A stretch of 18,617 bases of DNA from Gudongella sp046224405 (GTDB taxonomy: Bacteria > Bacillota > Clostridia > Tissierellales > Tissierellaceae): positions 1-18,617 of the forward strand of contig NZ_JBJXRK010000036.1 in assembly GCF_046224405.1 (NCBI RefSeq), given 5' to 3'. Position numbers and translations under genes: made by a program. The notes beneath the pieces are model-generated. The model was not told the origin of the DNA. It was given only the letters and a program-made list of their open reading frames with translations, and searched no databases. Positions 1 through 8,500 of the stretch are shown in pieces. The stretch's first letter is position 1. Each line of letters starts with the position of its first letter.

Positions 1-29
1 CTTTTTTGTGTCCAAAACCACCAATCTAA

Positions 30-38
30 TGGTATAAT
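30..38 (+). promoter_or_regulatory. Extended -10 promoter of the reductive-dehalogenase-like gene
   Basis: TGG followed by a perfect TATAAT (33-38) makes an extended -10 element. No good -35 hexamer lies 16-18 bases upstream; the nearest TTGTGT (6-11) is too far at 21 bases. The same TGGTATAAT string occurs at two other gene starts in this window, which supports it. Transcription would begin near position 45, giving a leader of about 50 bases before the ATG at 99. Confidence 0.6.
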
Positions 39-98
39 TTATAAAAGTATAAAGGCAAAGGCATATAGATTTTGAGAATCTAAAATGGAGATGATTAA

Positions 99-1163
99 AT
101 GGCAAGAATAGATGAGAGAGATGTAATGTTCTCAAGAGTGACCAGAACTGAGGGTACAAAAGAATACAATGACTACTACAGTAGAAATCCCCAGAAGAAG
201 GAATTCGATGATGCCCTGAGGACAATGCCTCCAATGAACGGAGATACAACTAAATTTTTCCACTCCCTGAATTCACCAATGGTGGATGCAGCATTCGGTT
301 TCTTGTCCGACATCAGGGGCTTGGTGGATGGTCCAGATTCAGCTGATAGGAAGGTGGAGGCACTACCTGAAGAATTTACAGACAAGCTAAAAGGTTTGGC
401 TTCACTTTATGGTGCAAAGCTTACAGGAGCTGCATTGTTGGACGAAAGCTACTACTATACCCACAGAGGAAGAACAGATCAGGTCTACGGTGAAAGGGTT
501 GAACCACATTTGCCCTACACATTTGTCTTTGCAGTGGAAACGGACATGGATTACATAAATACAGCACCTACATTGTCCCAGAGCATAGAGGTAACCAGGG
601 GGTATGTGGATGCGGCCATAATTGGAATGATTCTTCTGTATTACATAAGATCAATGGGCTATAGGGCAAGAAATCATATGGATGGCAACTACTTGATGGT
701 AATGCCACTTGCAGCAAGGGCGGCAGGGCTTGGGGACATCGGAAGGCACGGCCTTCTGGTGACACCTGAATATGGCTCAAGAATAAGACTTGGAGCAGTT
801 ACAACCGATATGCCATTGGTCGCTGATGGAAGGTCACCCCTGAATATAAAGTCATTCTGTGAATCCTGTGGAAGGTGTGCTCTTCTATGTCCATCAAAGG
901 CTATATCAGCTGACCTGCCCGGGGTAATCGACGGGGTGGAAAGATGGCAGACAAACCAGGAGCAATGCTTCAGGAAATGGATGGAATTTGGTACGGATTG
1001 TGGTATATGCGTAGCATCATGTCCCTTCAGTCTTCCCATGAAGATGGAGGATATTGAGAAGTATTACAAAGATGCTGAACACAAGTATGATATCCTGCAG
1101 AAATATGGAACAATGGAATTCAGGAAAAACACCGATAATGAAAAACTTGATTGGCTGAAGTAG
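99..1163 (+). CDS. Reductive-dehalogenase-like cobalamin/iron-sulfur protein, cytosolic, no TAT signal
   Basis: This 354-residue protein resembles the RdhA (reductive dehalogenase) family. It has a YYSRNP segment near the N-terminus and a GLGDIGRHGLLVTPEYG core (about residues 210-226), which RdhA shares with the B12 enzyme QueG. Two ferredoxin-type cluster motifs follow: C254-x2-C-x2-C-x3-CP and C290-x10-C301-x2-C-x3-CP. Respiratory RdhA proteins are about 450-500 residues, carry a twin-arginine signal and sit beside an RdhB membrane anchor. This one has neither signal nor partner, so it is probably a soluble reductase whose true substrate is unknown; dehalogenation is not proven. The start is supported by GGAG at 87-90, eight bases before the ATG. 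QueG is the main alternative, but the RdhA-type N-terminus argues against it. No terminator separates it from the permease gene. Confidence 0.75.
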   Translation: MARIDERDVMFSRVTRTEGTKEYNDYYSRNPQKKEFDDALRTMPPMNGDTTKFFHSLNSPMVDAAFGFLSDIRGLVDGPDSADRKVEALPEEFTDKLKGLASLYGAKLTGAALLDESYYYTHRGRTDQVYGERVEPHLPYTFVFAVETDMDYINTAPTLSQSIEVTRGYVDAAIIGMILLYYIRSMGYRARNHMDGNYLMVMPLAARAAGLGDIGRHGLLVTPEYGSRIRLGAVTTDMPLVADGRSPLNIKSFCESCGRCALLCPSKAISADLPGVIDGVERWQTNQEQCFRKWMEFGTDCGICVASCPFSLPMKMEDIEKYYKDAEHKYDILQKYGTMEFRKNTDNEKLDWLK

Positions 1164-1179
1164 AAAATGAAAAAACAAC

Positions 1180-1208
1180 TTGAATTTCAAACTGACCAGT
1201 GATATACT
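1180..1208 (+). promoter_or_regulatory. Strong sigma-A-type promoter of the uracil permease gene
   Basis: TTGAAT (1180-1185) and TATACT (1203-1208) are separated by exactly 17 bases, and TG precedes the -10 by one base (1200-1201), so all three promoter elements are present. Transcription should start near 1215. That leaves a leader of about 55 bases, nearly all of which is taken up by the PyrR-type hairpin. Confidence 0.75.
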
Positions 1209-1229
1209 TTTTAGAAGTAAGAAAAAATA

Positions 1230-1261
1230 CTTTAAATCAGTCCTGAGAGGCTGGAAAGGAG
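1230..1261 (+). promoter_or_regulatory. PyrR-binding-loop RNA element overlapping the uraA ribosome site
   Basis: The core CAGTCCTGAGAGGCTG (1238-1253) matches the known PyrR recognition loop (UCCNGNGAGGYU pattern). It forms a 5-bp upper stem (CAGTC 1238-1242 with GGCTG 1249-1253) closing the hexaloop CTGAGA. An internal loop and a short lower stem (CTTT 1230-1233 with AAAG 1255-1258) complete the shape. The Shine-Dalgarno AAAGGAG (1255-1261) lies in the 3' arm, so PyrR bound with UMP/UTP would hide the ribosome site. No intrinsic terminator lies between this hairpin and the ATG, so translational repression is expected rather than the attenuation used in Bacillus pyr operons. The pyrR gene is not in this window. 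Confidence 0.82.
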
Positions 1262-1269
1262 AGATTTTT

Positions 1270-2529
1270 ATGACTGAGAACGTAATTAAAGGTTCAGTTT
1301 CTACTCCCGTGTCTATAATGGCAGGAGCAAAGAAGTCAGTTTTGGCATTACAACATCTTATCGCAATGTTCGGTGCAACGGTTCTGGTACCAATGATCAC
1401 TGGCTTGAACCCATCAATAGCACTACTGTCCGCTGGAATAGGTACACTGATTTTCCACACCTGCACTAAGGGTAAAGTACCGGTATTCCTAGGCTCATCA
1501 TTCGCTTTTATCCCGGTAATACTTACAGTTAAAGAGTTATATAATGGAGATCTGGCTTATGCCCAAGGGGGTATTGTAGTAGCCGGATTAATTTATGTCC
1601 TGATGTCTTTCCTGATAAAATCCATAGGAGTGGAAAGAATTCAGAAATACCTTGCACCACAGGTAATAGGACCAATGATAATCGTAATAGGACTTAACCT
1701 GGTACCAGTTGCATACGGAATGGCCACAGGAAACCTTATGGTGGCGGGAATTACCCTGGGAGTTGCCCTGGCAATAAATTTCCTTGGAAAAGGCTTTGTA
1801 AAGCAGCTATCAATACTTCTTGCAGTTATGACAGGCTATGCAGTGGCCTTCTCAATGGGACTTGTTGACACCTCAATAGTTGGTAATGCAAACCTGGTAG
1901 CGGTTCCAAACTTCACATTCCCCAAGTTTGACATGGGGGCAATCGCAATAATAGCACCGGTTATACTGGCAGTATTCATGGAGCACCTTGGTGACATAAC
2001 AACAAACGGACAGGTTGTAGGAAAGGACTTTATTAAGGAGCCTGGACTGAACAGAACACTCCTTGGAGATGGTCTTGCAACTACATTTGCAGCACTTATC
2101 GGTGGACCTGCAAACACAACCTACGGAGAGAATACTGGAGTTCTTGCAATAACCAAGAACTACGATCCTTCAATACTGAGACTGGCGGCAATGTTCGCAG
2201 TGGTCTTGGCATTCGTGGCAAAGATAGGAGCGGTTCTTAGCTCCATCCCCGTATCGGTAATGGGTGGAATAAGCCTGATGCTCTTCTCCATGATAGCACT
2301 TATCGGTGTTAAGACGATCAAGAACAATGAAGTGAAAATGAACGCCAAAAATCTTGTAGTCATGGGAACAATCCTGGTACTTGGACTTTTCAGCACACAG
2401 CTTTCAGCTATGACTGGATTGACCATAGGGATACCAATAAATGAAACAGTTAGCATAAGTGGACTTAGCTTCGCGGCACTTGTTGGTATAATACTAAACG
2501 CAGTGTTAAACATCAGAAAAGAAGCTTAA
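1270..2529 (+). CDS. uraA: Uracil permease, UraA/PyrP type (NCS2 family)
   Basis: Integral-membrane proton/uracil symporter of 419 residues, the usual length for UraA. The N-terminal LQHLIAMFGATVLVP block, the GSSFAFIP block, the FMEHLGD segment with E238 and the NTTYGENTGV segment with E287 match the substrate- and proton-binding elements of E. coli UraA (E241, E290). The open frame extends upstream to 1180, but that stretch is the promoter and leader. The ATG at 1270 has AAAGGAG eight bases upstream, so it is chosen. The PyrR-binding hairpin covering that site independently supports a pyrimidine substrate rather than xanthine. It has its own promoter, and a hairpin terminator follows 24 bases after the stop. 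Confidence 0.93.
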   Translation: MTENVIKGSVSTPVSIMAGAKKSVLALQHLIAMFGATVLVPMITGLNPSIALLSAGIGTLIFHTCTKGKVPVFLGSSFAFIPVILTVKELYNGDLAYAQGGIVVAGLIYVLMSFLIKSIGVERIQKYLAPQVIGPMIIVIGLNLVPVAYGMATGNLMVAGITLGVALAINFLGKGFVKQLSILLAVMTGYAVAFSMGLVDTSIVGNANLVAVPNFTFPKFDMGAIAIIAPVILAVFMEHLGDITTNGQVVGKDFIKEPGLNRTLLGDGLATTFAALIGGPANTTYGENTGVLAITKNYDPSILRLAAMFAVVLAFVAKIGAVLSSIPVSVMGGISLMLFSMIALIGVKTIKNNEVKMNAKNLVVMGTILVLGLFSTQLSAMTGLTIGIPINETVSISGLSFAALVGIILNAVLNIRKEA

Positions 2530-2553
2530 GAATAGAGAAAATTCAAGAACAAT

Positions 2554-2594
2554 AAAGACTATGGTATAATATATCATAGTCTTTAATTTTTTTT
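2554..2594 (+). terminator. Intrinsic terminator of uraA, hairpin containing the next promoter's -10
   Basis: AAAGACTATG (2554-2563) is perfectly repeated as CATAGTCTTT (2575-2584). The inner bases also pair (GTAT with ATAT, one G-T wobble), so the arms form about 14 bp around a three-base loop. AA and eight T residues (2587-2594) follow. The stem is AT-rich and so weaker than usual. The interior carries the TATAAT of the downstream gene. Confidence 0.7.
2562..2570 (+). promoter_or_regulatory. Extended -10 promoter inside the uraA terminator
   Basis: TGG plus TATAAT (2565-2570) gives an extended -10 identical to that at 30-38. The -35 position (2542-2547, TTCAAG) is a weak match. Transcription should start near 2577, within the terminator's 3' arm. 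The new RNA therefore contains only half of the hairpin and should not terminate. Confidence 0.65.
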
Positions 2595-2609
2595 GGAAGA
2601 AGGGATAGG

Positions 2610-3848
2610 ATGAACATAAAGGTGGCAGTAATTGGAGGAGGAGCCTCCGGGATGATGGCTGCAATAAACTGTGCATATACAGGAGCCCAGGTAGTGCTTC
2701 TTGAAAGGAACGACCGGGTTGGCAAGAAGCTGCTGGCAACAGGCAATGGCAGATGCAACTATACAAATGAGAATATGAGGATGGATTTTCTCCATGGAGA
2801 GGACCACCAGTTTATAGAGAAGGTTATGGAAAAGTTTGGCAGGGACCAGACGCTTGATTTCTTTGAGAAGCTGGGAATAACCCCTGCAAATGAGGGGGAT
2901 GGAAAGATATTTCCCCTGTCATTTCAAAGCTCCTCCATGCTGGATGTCCTAAGATACGAAATGGAGAGGACTGGAGTTGAGGTCATCACAGATTCCTATG
3001 TGGTGGAGATAAGGAAGAAGAACAACTTCATCCTTAAGCTAAAGGGAGGAGAGGCCATAGAAGCCCACAGGGTCATCTTGACAACGGGAGGCAAGGCAAT
3101 GCCTGTAAGTGGGTCCGACGGCAACGGCTACAGCCTTGTGAAGCCTCTGGGGCATGATACAAACAACATCACCCCTGCCCTTGTTCAGCTTAAGCTTAAA
3201 GGAGACAAGTTCAAGCAGATAAACGGTGTGAAATTTGTGGGAAGGGTCTCGCTCCATATCGATGGAGTGTTGGTAAAGGAAGACTTGGGTGATGTACTCT
3301 TTACAGACTATGGAATCTCAGGTCCACCGGTACTTCAGCTGAGCAGGGAGGCCATAAGAGCCCAGGAGGCCGGAAGGGATACAAGGGTGAGGGTATCCAT
3401 AATCAGCCAGAAGTCCAAGGAGGAGATATTCTCATACCTTAGGGAGAGATTTGCCAATATGCCTGAAAGAACCCTTGAATTTGGACTGATTGGCTTCATA
3501 AACAAGAGATTGATCCTTCCGATAATAAAGGAGCTTGACCTGGACAAGAATAAGGCTGTTGGAAGCCTTGAAAGCAGGGAGCTAGGTTCTCTGGCAGACC
3601 TATTGACGGGCTGGGAGTTTCCAGTTATAGGCAACAAGGGCTGGGGGCAGGCCCAGACAACAGCCGGAGGAATCCTTACAAAGGACATAAATCCCGACAC
3701 ACTTGAATCAAGACTCCTAAAGGGGCTGTTCTTTGCTGGAGAGGTTTTGGATGCTGATGGGGACTGCGGAGGCTACAATCTCCAATGGGCATGGTCAAGC
3801 GGATACCTGGCGGGTCTTTCTGCAGGAACCCTGCCAATTGGACGATAA
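2610..3848 (+). CDS. FAD-dependent oxidoreductase, HI0933/BaiN (YhiN) family
   Basis: Flavoprotein of 412 residues, typical for the HI0933/BaiN family. The N-terminal FAD-binding fold is seen in VAVIGGGASG (G9, G11, G14), followed by ERNDRVGKKLLATGNGRCN, a family hallmark. The second FAD-contact motif is at the C-terminus (GDCGGYNLQWAWSSGYLAG). In bile-acid-metabolising clostridia, BaiN acts in bile-acid dehydroxylation, but most family members have no known substrate, and nothing nearby suggests bile-acid metabolism. AGGGA (2601-2605) stands close before the ATG, with an earlier GGAAG helping. It appears monocistronic: it has its own promoter, and another promoter precedes the next gene. Confidence 0.85.
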   Translation: MNIKVAVIGGGASGMMAAINCAYTGAQVVLLERNDRVGKKLLATGNGRCNYTNENMRMDFLHGEDHQFIEKVMEKFGRDQTLDFFEKLGITPANEGDGKIFPLSFQSSSMLDVLRYEMERTGVEVITDSYVVEIRKKNNFILKLKGGEAIEAHRVILTTGGKAMPVSGSDGNGYSLVKPLGHDTNNITPALVQLKLKGDKFKQINGVKFVGRVSLHIDGVLVKEDLGDVLFTDYGISGPPVLQLSREAIRAQEAGRDTRVRVSIISQKSKEEIFSYLRERFANMPERTLEFGLIGFINKRLILPIIKELDLDKNKAVGSLESRELGSLADLLTGWEFPVIGNKGWGQAQTTAGGILTKDINPDTLESRLLKGLFFAGEVLDADGDCGGYNLQWAWSSGYLAGLSAGTLPIGR

Positions 3849-3876
3849 AACTTCTTGTGTAATTGAACATTAAATA

Positions 3877-3885
3877 TGATAGAAT
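3877..3885 (+). promoter_or_regulatory. Extended -10 promoter of the SAF-domain oxidoreductase gene
   Basis: TGA followed by TAGAAT (3880-3885; five of six match TATAAT) forms an extended -10. A TTGTGT at 3855-3860 could be the -35, with a long 19-base spacer. The gap from the preceding stop to the ATG is 84 bases, and no terminator is visible in it. Confidence 0.5.
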
Positions 3886-3932
3886 ATTCATGGCGAAAAT
3901 GGAATGAAAACTAAGTAACTCAGGAGGATAAG

Positions 3933-5231
3933 ATGTTTGGATTGAGAAATAGGCTAGGAGAGCTGGAGGAAAGCGGAAAATCCATCAAGGTTTGCCTTGT
4001 AGGTGCAGGACTTATGGGAAAGGGACTTGTCAGTCAGCTTACCCGGGTTGATGGAATTACACCTTCTGTTGTTGTCAGCAACAAGGTCCAGGACTGTGTG
4101 GATGCCTACACAATGGCTGGAATCCACAGTTCGGATATTGTAATAGCTAGAAATACAAGTGATATAGACAATGCGGTAAGGGCAGGGAAATACGTGGCAA
4201 CAGACCTGTGGGACATGGCTGTAAGGGCTGGGATGACTGATGTTGTGGTGGATGCCACAGGGGTGCCGGATACAGGTGCCAGAATTGCAACCACCTCCAT
4301 CATGCAAGGAAAGGATATTGTAATGCTCAACGTTGAGTCAGATGTCGTGGTTGGACCATACCTTAACCGACTGGCAAAGCAGGAGGGAGTGGTCTATACA
4401 GGCTCAGCGGGTGATGAACCGGGAGCTGTCATGGAGCTATACGACTTTGCAGTTTCAACAGGCTTCAAGGTTCTGGCCCTTGGTAAGGGCAAGAACAATC
4501 CCCTGGATTACCACGTAACCCCACAGATGGTCAAGGAGAAGGCTGAAAGGTCAGGACTTAAGCCACTAAGGCTTGCCTCCTTCATAGATGGGACCAATAC
4601 AATGGTTGAAATGGCTGCAATGGCAAATGCATCTGGCTTTGTTCCAGATGTCAGGGGAGGTCACGGTCCGGATACGACAGTGGATAAGCTACCCAAGGTC
4701 TACAGTCTAAAGAGCGAGGGTGGAATCCTTAACAGGTACGGAATTGTTGACTTTGCATTCGGAGCGGCACCTGGAGTTTATGCAATAGTGACAACAGACC
4801 TTCCTCAGGTCCATCACGAGATGAAATTTCTCAAGATGGGGGATGGACCAAATTACGTCCTCTTTAGGCCCTACCATCTGACAAGCCTTGAAACCCCGAT
4901 CACAATTGCCAAGGCCCACATCTACAGGGAGCCTTCAATAGTTCCAATGCTTGACAGGCCGGTGGCAGAGGTTATAACCAGGGCCAAGAGGGACATGAAA
5001 AAGGGCGAGTACTTTGACGGCATAGGAGAGGAGACCGTATACGGAAGCATAGAGGAGTATAGGAAGGCAAAAGAGGAGGACCTCCTGCCAATCGGGCTCC
5101 TTAACAGAAACGCCAGGGCCAAGGTTGACATAAGGAAGGATGATTTCATAACCCACGACATGGTTCAACTTGATACGGACACTGAGATTTACAAGCTTAG
5201 ACAGCTTCAGGACAGTCAAACAACTTCTTGA
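3933..5231 (+). CDS. Homoserine-dehydrogenase-like NAD(P) oxidoreductase with C-terminal SAF domain
   Basis: Protein of 432 residues in the family described as predicted homoserine dehydrogenase with a SAF domain. The N-terminal Rossmann fold carries VCLVGAGLMGKG (G24-x-G26-x2-G29). A catalytic-like middle follows (VVVDATGVPDTGA, then GSAGDEPGAVMELYDFA). The C-terminal 60 residues (NARAKVDIRKDDFITHDMV) resemble a SAF/antifreeze-like domain. True homoserine dehydrogenase is unlikely because the SAF domain replaces the usual ACT or plain C-terminus and no threonine or methionine genes are near. Related enzymes act in sugar-acid catabolism, but no partner gene here fixes the substrate. AGGAGG at 3922-3927 precedes the ATG by five bases. 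The -35 of the ileS promoter overlaps its stop codon, and no terminator follows, so readthrough would enter the T-box leader. Confidence 0.8.
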   Translation: MFGLRNRLGELEESGKSIKVCLVGAGLMGKGLVSQLTRVDGITPSVVVSNKVQDCVDAYTMAGIHSSDIVIARNTSDIDNAVRAGKYVATDLWDMAVRAGMTDVVVDATGVPDTGARIATTSIMQGKDIVMLNVESDVVVGPYLNRLAKQEGVVYTGSAGDEPGAVMELYDFAVSTGFKVLALGKGKNNPLDYHVTPQMVKEKAERSGLKPLRLASFIDGTNTMVEMAAMANASGFVPDVRGGHGPDTTVDKLPKVYSLKSEGGILNRYGIVDFAFGAAPGVYAIVTTDLPQVHHEMKFLKMGDGPNYVLFRPYHLTSLETPITIAKAHIYREPSIVPMLDRPVAEVITRAKRDMKKGEYFDGIGEETVYGSIEEYRKAKEEDLLPIGLLNRNARAKVDIRKDDFITHDMVQLDTDTEIYKLRQLQDSQTTS

Positions 5232-5256
5232 CAAAAGGCTGTAAATCCTATATATT
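5228..5256 (+). promoter_or_regulatory. Consensus promoter of the ileS T-box transcript
   Basis: A perfect TTGACA (5228-5233) and TATATT (5251-5256; five of six match) are separated by exactly 17 bases. The -35 box overlaps the TGA stop (5229-5231) of the preceding gene. Transcription is expected to start near 5263. Confidence 0.85.
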
Positions 5257-5262
5257 ATTAAA

Positions 5263-5514
5263 CAAGTGTAAACAAATAAAGGCTATGATCAGGACAGTAG
5301 ACAATCGGGACCATTTTAGAGAGGTGGCAGTGCGGTGGGATGTCGCCATGGAAGGATTGTTGAAGATCACCTGTAAGCTTGATACCTGAAATAAGTAGGG
5401 TGTTGCGTGAAGACGTTATACTTTAATGAAGCGACAGGAGAGATCCTGTAATTTGGGTGGTACCGCGGAATTTTCGTCCCTAAGTCTTATTGACTTAGGG
5501 ATTTTTGTATTTTA
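5263..5514 (+). promoter_or_regulatory. T-box leader, isoleucine-specific, controlling ileS
   Basis: All main T-box parts are readable. The Stem I base is CAGG (5290-5293) with CCTG (5370-5373). AGTA of the loop E motif is at 5296-5299, and ACAATC (5301-5306) pairs with GATTGT (5355-5360). The specifier loop reads GAAG-ATC-A, so the specifier codon is ATC (5366-5368), isoleucine. Stem III is ACAGGA/TCCTGT (5434-5439 and 5444-5449). The T-box bulge is in GGGTGGTACCGCGG (5455-5468); its TGGT can pair with the ACCA end of uncharged tRNA-Ile. The terminator is at 5478-5514. Uncharged tRNA-Ile should stabilise the antiterminator and switch on the downstream synthetase gene. Confidence 0.96.
5478..5514 (+). 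terminator. T-box-controlled intrinsic terminator before ileS
   Basis: CCCTAAGTC (5478-5486) pairs perfectly with GACTTAGGG (5492-5500) around a five-base loop, followed by ATTTTTGTATTTT. The 5' arm, within CGTCCC, also pairs with the T-box GGG in the antiterminator, giving the mutually exclusive fold expected of this class. Confidence 0.93.
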
Positions 5515-5533
5515 TAAGGAGGAGAGATGATCA

Positions 5534-8500
5534 GTGAAAAGGTTTAATGAATTATCAAATGAACCGGTAAAGGATAGGGAACAGAAAATATCCGACTACT
5601 GGAAAGAGATTGACCTTCTGCACAAATCAGTGGAGACAAGAGATCCAAAGAACCCTTATGTGTTCTATGAGGGACCTCCCACTGCAAACGGCAAGCCTGG
5701 AATCCATCATGTAATGGCCAGGACTTTGAAGGACCTTACCTGCAGATACAAGACCATGCAGGGATATCAGGTAAAGAGGAAGGCTGGATGGGATACACAT
5801 GGACTTCCTGTTGAGATCGAGGTTGAGAAGAAGCTTAACCTTCACAACAAGCAGGACATCGAAAATATGGGCATAGAGGATTTCAACGAAGCATGCCGTG
5901 AATCCGTATTCACCTACGAGAAACTTTGGAGGGAAATGACGGAAAGAATGGCTTACCTGATTGACCTTGACGATCCATACATCACACTGGACAACAACTA
6001 TATCGAGTCAGTGTGGTGGATACTGGACCAGTTTTTCAAGCAGGGGTATATCTATGAAGGGCACAAGATACTTCCATACTGCTCAAGATGCGGTACCGGA
6101 CTTGCATCCCATGAGGTTGCACTTGGATATGAGGAGATCAAGACAGAAACTGTAACTGTCAAGTTCAAGGTAAAGGACAAGGACGAATACATCCTTGCAT
6201 GGACAACGACTCCATGGACACTGCCTTCAAACGTGTGCGTTACTGTACACCCTGAACTTACCTACATCAAGGTAAGGAAGGACGATGAGGTTTACTATCT
6301 TGCCAAGGAGCTTGCGGACAAGGTTCTTGGGGAGGACTACGAAATACTTGAGGAAATGCCGGGCAAGGACCTGGAATACATGGAATACGAGCAGCTTATT
6401 CCATATATAGACGTTAAGGGCAAGGCCTTCTTTGTAACCCTTGGAGACTATGTAACAACTGAGGATGGAACGGGAATCGTCCACTCTGCACCTGCATTTG
6501 GTGAGGACGACTACAACACAGGGATGAAATACAACCTGCCCGTTGTAAACCCCGTATCGGAGGAAGGCAAGTTCACTGAGACCCCATGGGCAGACCAGTT
6601 TGTAATGGATGCGGACCATGACATCATCCACTGGCTCATGGACAATGACAAGCTTTTCAAGAAGGAGAAGATGCTTCACAACTATCCACACTGCTGGAGA
6701 TGTAGCACTCCACTTCTATACTACGCAAAGCCATCATGGTATATAGAGATGACAAAACTAAAGGATAAGCTTGTTGAGAACAACAACAGCGTAAACTGGT
6801 TCCCTGAGTTTGTCGGGGAGAAGAGATTTGGAAACTGGCTTGAGAATGTCAACGACTGGGCGATCTCAAGAAACAGATACTGGGGTACTCCATTCCCAAT
6901 ATGGAGATGCGACGACTGCGGTCATCTGGACAGCGTTGGTTCAAGACAGGAGCTTATCGACAGGGCAATCGAGGACGATGTGACTATGGACATCGACCTT
7001 CACAGACCATATGTTGACAACATCCACTTCAAGTGTCCGGAATGCGGCGGTACCATGACAAGGGAGAAGGAAGTTATAGACTGCTGGTTTGACAGTGGAT
7101 CAATGCCATTTGCCCAGCACCATTATCCATTCGAGCACAAGGATGATTTCGATACACTCTTCCCTGCAGACTTTATCTGTGAAGGCATCGACCAGACAAG
7201 AGGCTGGTTCTACTCACTGATAGCAATATCAACCTTTGTGAAGGGACAGTCACCATACAGAAACGTACTTGTAAACGACCTGGTACTGGACAAGAATGGC
7301 AAGAAGATGTCCAAGTCCAGAGGAAACACTGTGGATCCATTCAGATTGTTTGACGATTACGGTGCGGACGTCCTGAGATGGTACCTGATACACGTATCAC
7401 CACCATGGACACCGACCAAATTTGACGAGGACGGCCTAAAAGAGGTTGAGTCCAAATTCTTCAGAAGCATAAGAAATGTATACAACTTCTTCTCAATGTA
7501 TGCCAATACAGATGGGATAGATCCGGAAGACTTCTTTGTACCTTATGAGAAGAGACCGGAAATAGACAGATGGATCCTTTCCAAGTTCAACACCCTTATT
7601 GCAAATTCAAAGGAGAACATGGACCAATTCGAGCTTACAAGGGTTGTAAGGTCAATCCAGGAATTTGTGATCGAGGATTTATCAAACTGGTATATCAGAA
7701 GAAACAGAAGAAGATTCTGGTCAACTGAAATGGACGATGACAAGAAGGCCGTATACAACACAACCTACGAGATACTTGTGGATGTATGCAAGCTGATCGC
7801 TCCATTCGTACCATTCATATCGGAAGAGCTTTACAGAAACCTTACAGGCAAGGAATCCGTCCACATTGACCTCTACCCAGAAACCAAGCCAGACCTTGTT
7901 GACAGGGAGCTTGAGGAGAAGATGGACCTTGTGAGAAACCTTGTAACCCTTGGAAGGGCATCAAGGGAGAATGTAAGGATAAAGGTCAGACAGCCACTTA
8001 AGGATGTTGTGATCGACGGTAAGTATGAGTCCAAGATATCCGACCTGATTCCACTGATCAAGGAGGAGCTGAACGTCAAGGAGGTTGTATTTGAGAAGGA
8101 CCTTTCACAGTTTATGAACTTCTCACTTAAGCCTAACTTCAAGGTTGCAGGACCTGTTCTTGGCTCCAGGGTGAAGGCCTTTGGCAAGGCGCTTTCCCAG
8201 CTGGATGCAGCAGAGGCTGTTGCCAAGCTTGAAAGCGGAGAAACCCTTCAGATGAACCTGGATGGTGAGGATTTTGAGATAAACAACGAGCTTGTTCAAA
8301 CATCCATCTCATCCAAGGAAGGCTTCAACGTGGTTATGGAAAACAACTTGTTCGTCATCCTGGATACAACCCTTTCACCGGAGCTTCTTAACGAAGGCTA
8401 TGCAAGGGAGTTCGTATCCAAGATACAGCAGATGAGAAAGTCAAACGGCTACGAAATCCTTGACAAAATAACAATCAAGTACAACGGAAGCGATGCAATC

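Noticed and set aside
1180..1269. 30-residue upstream extension of the uracil permease frame starting at 1180
   Set aside because: This stretch contains the promoter and PyrR hairpin; the ribosome site AAAGGAG serves the ATG at 1270.
3933..5231. Annotating the SAF-domain protein as biosynthetic homoserine dehydrogenase
   Set aside because: The C-terminal SAF domain and lack of threonine pathway genes make that assignment unsafe.
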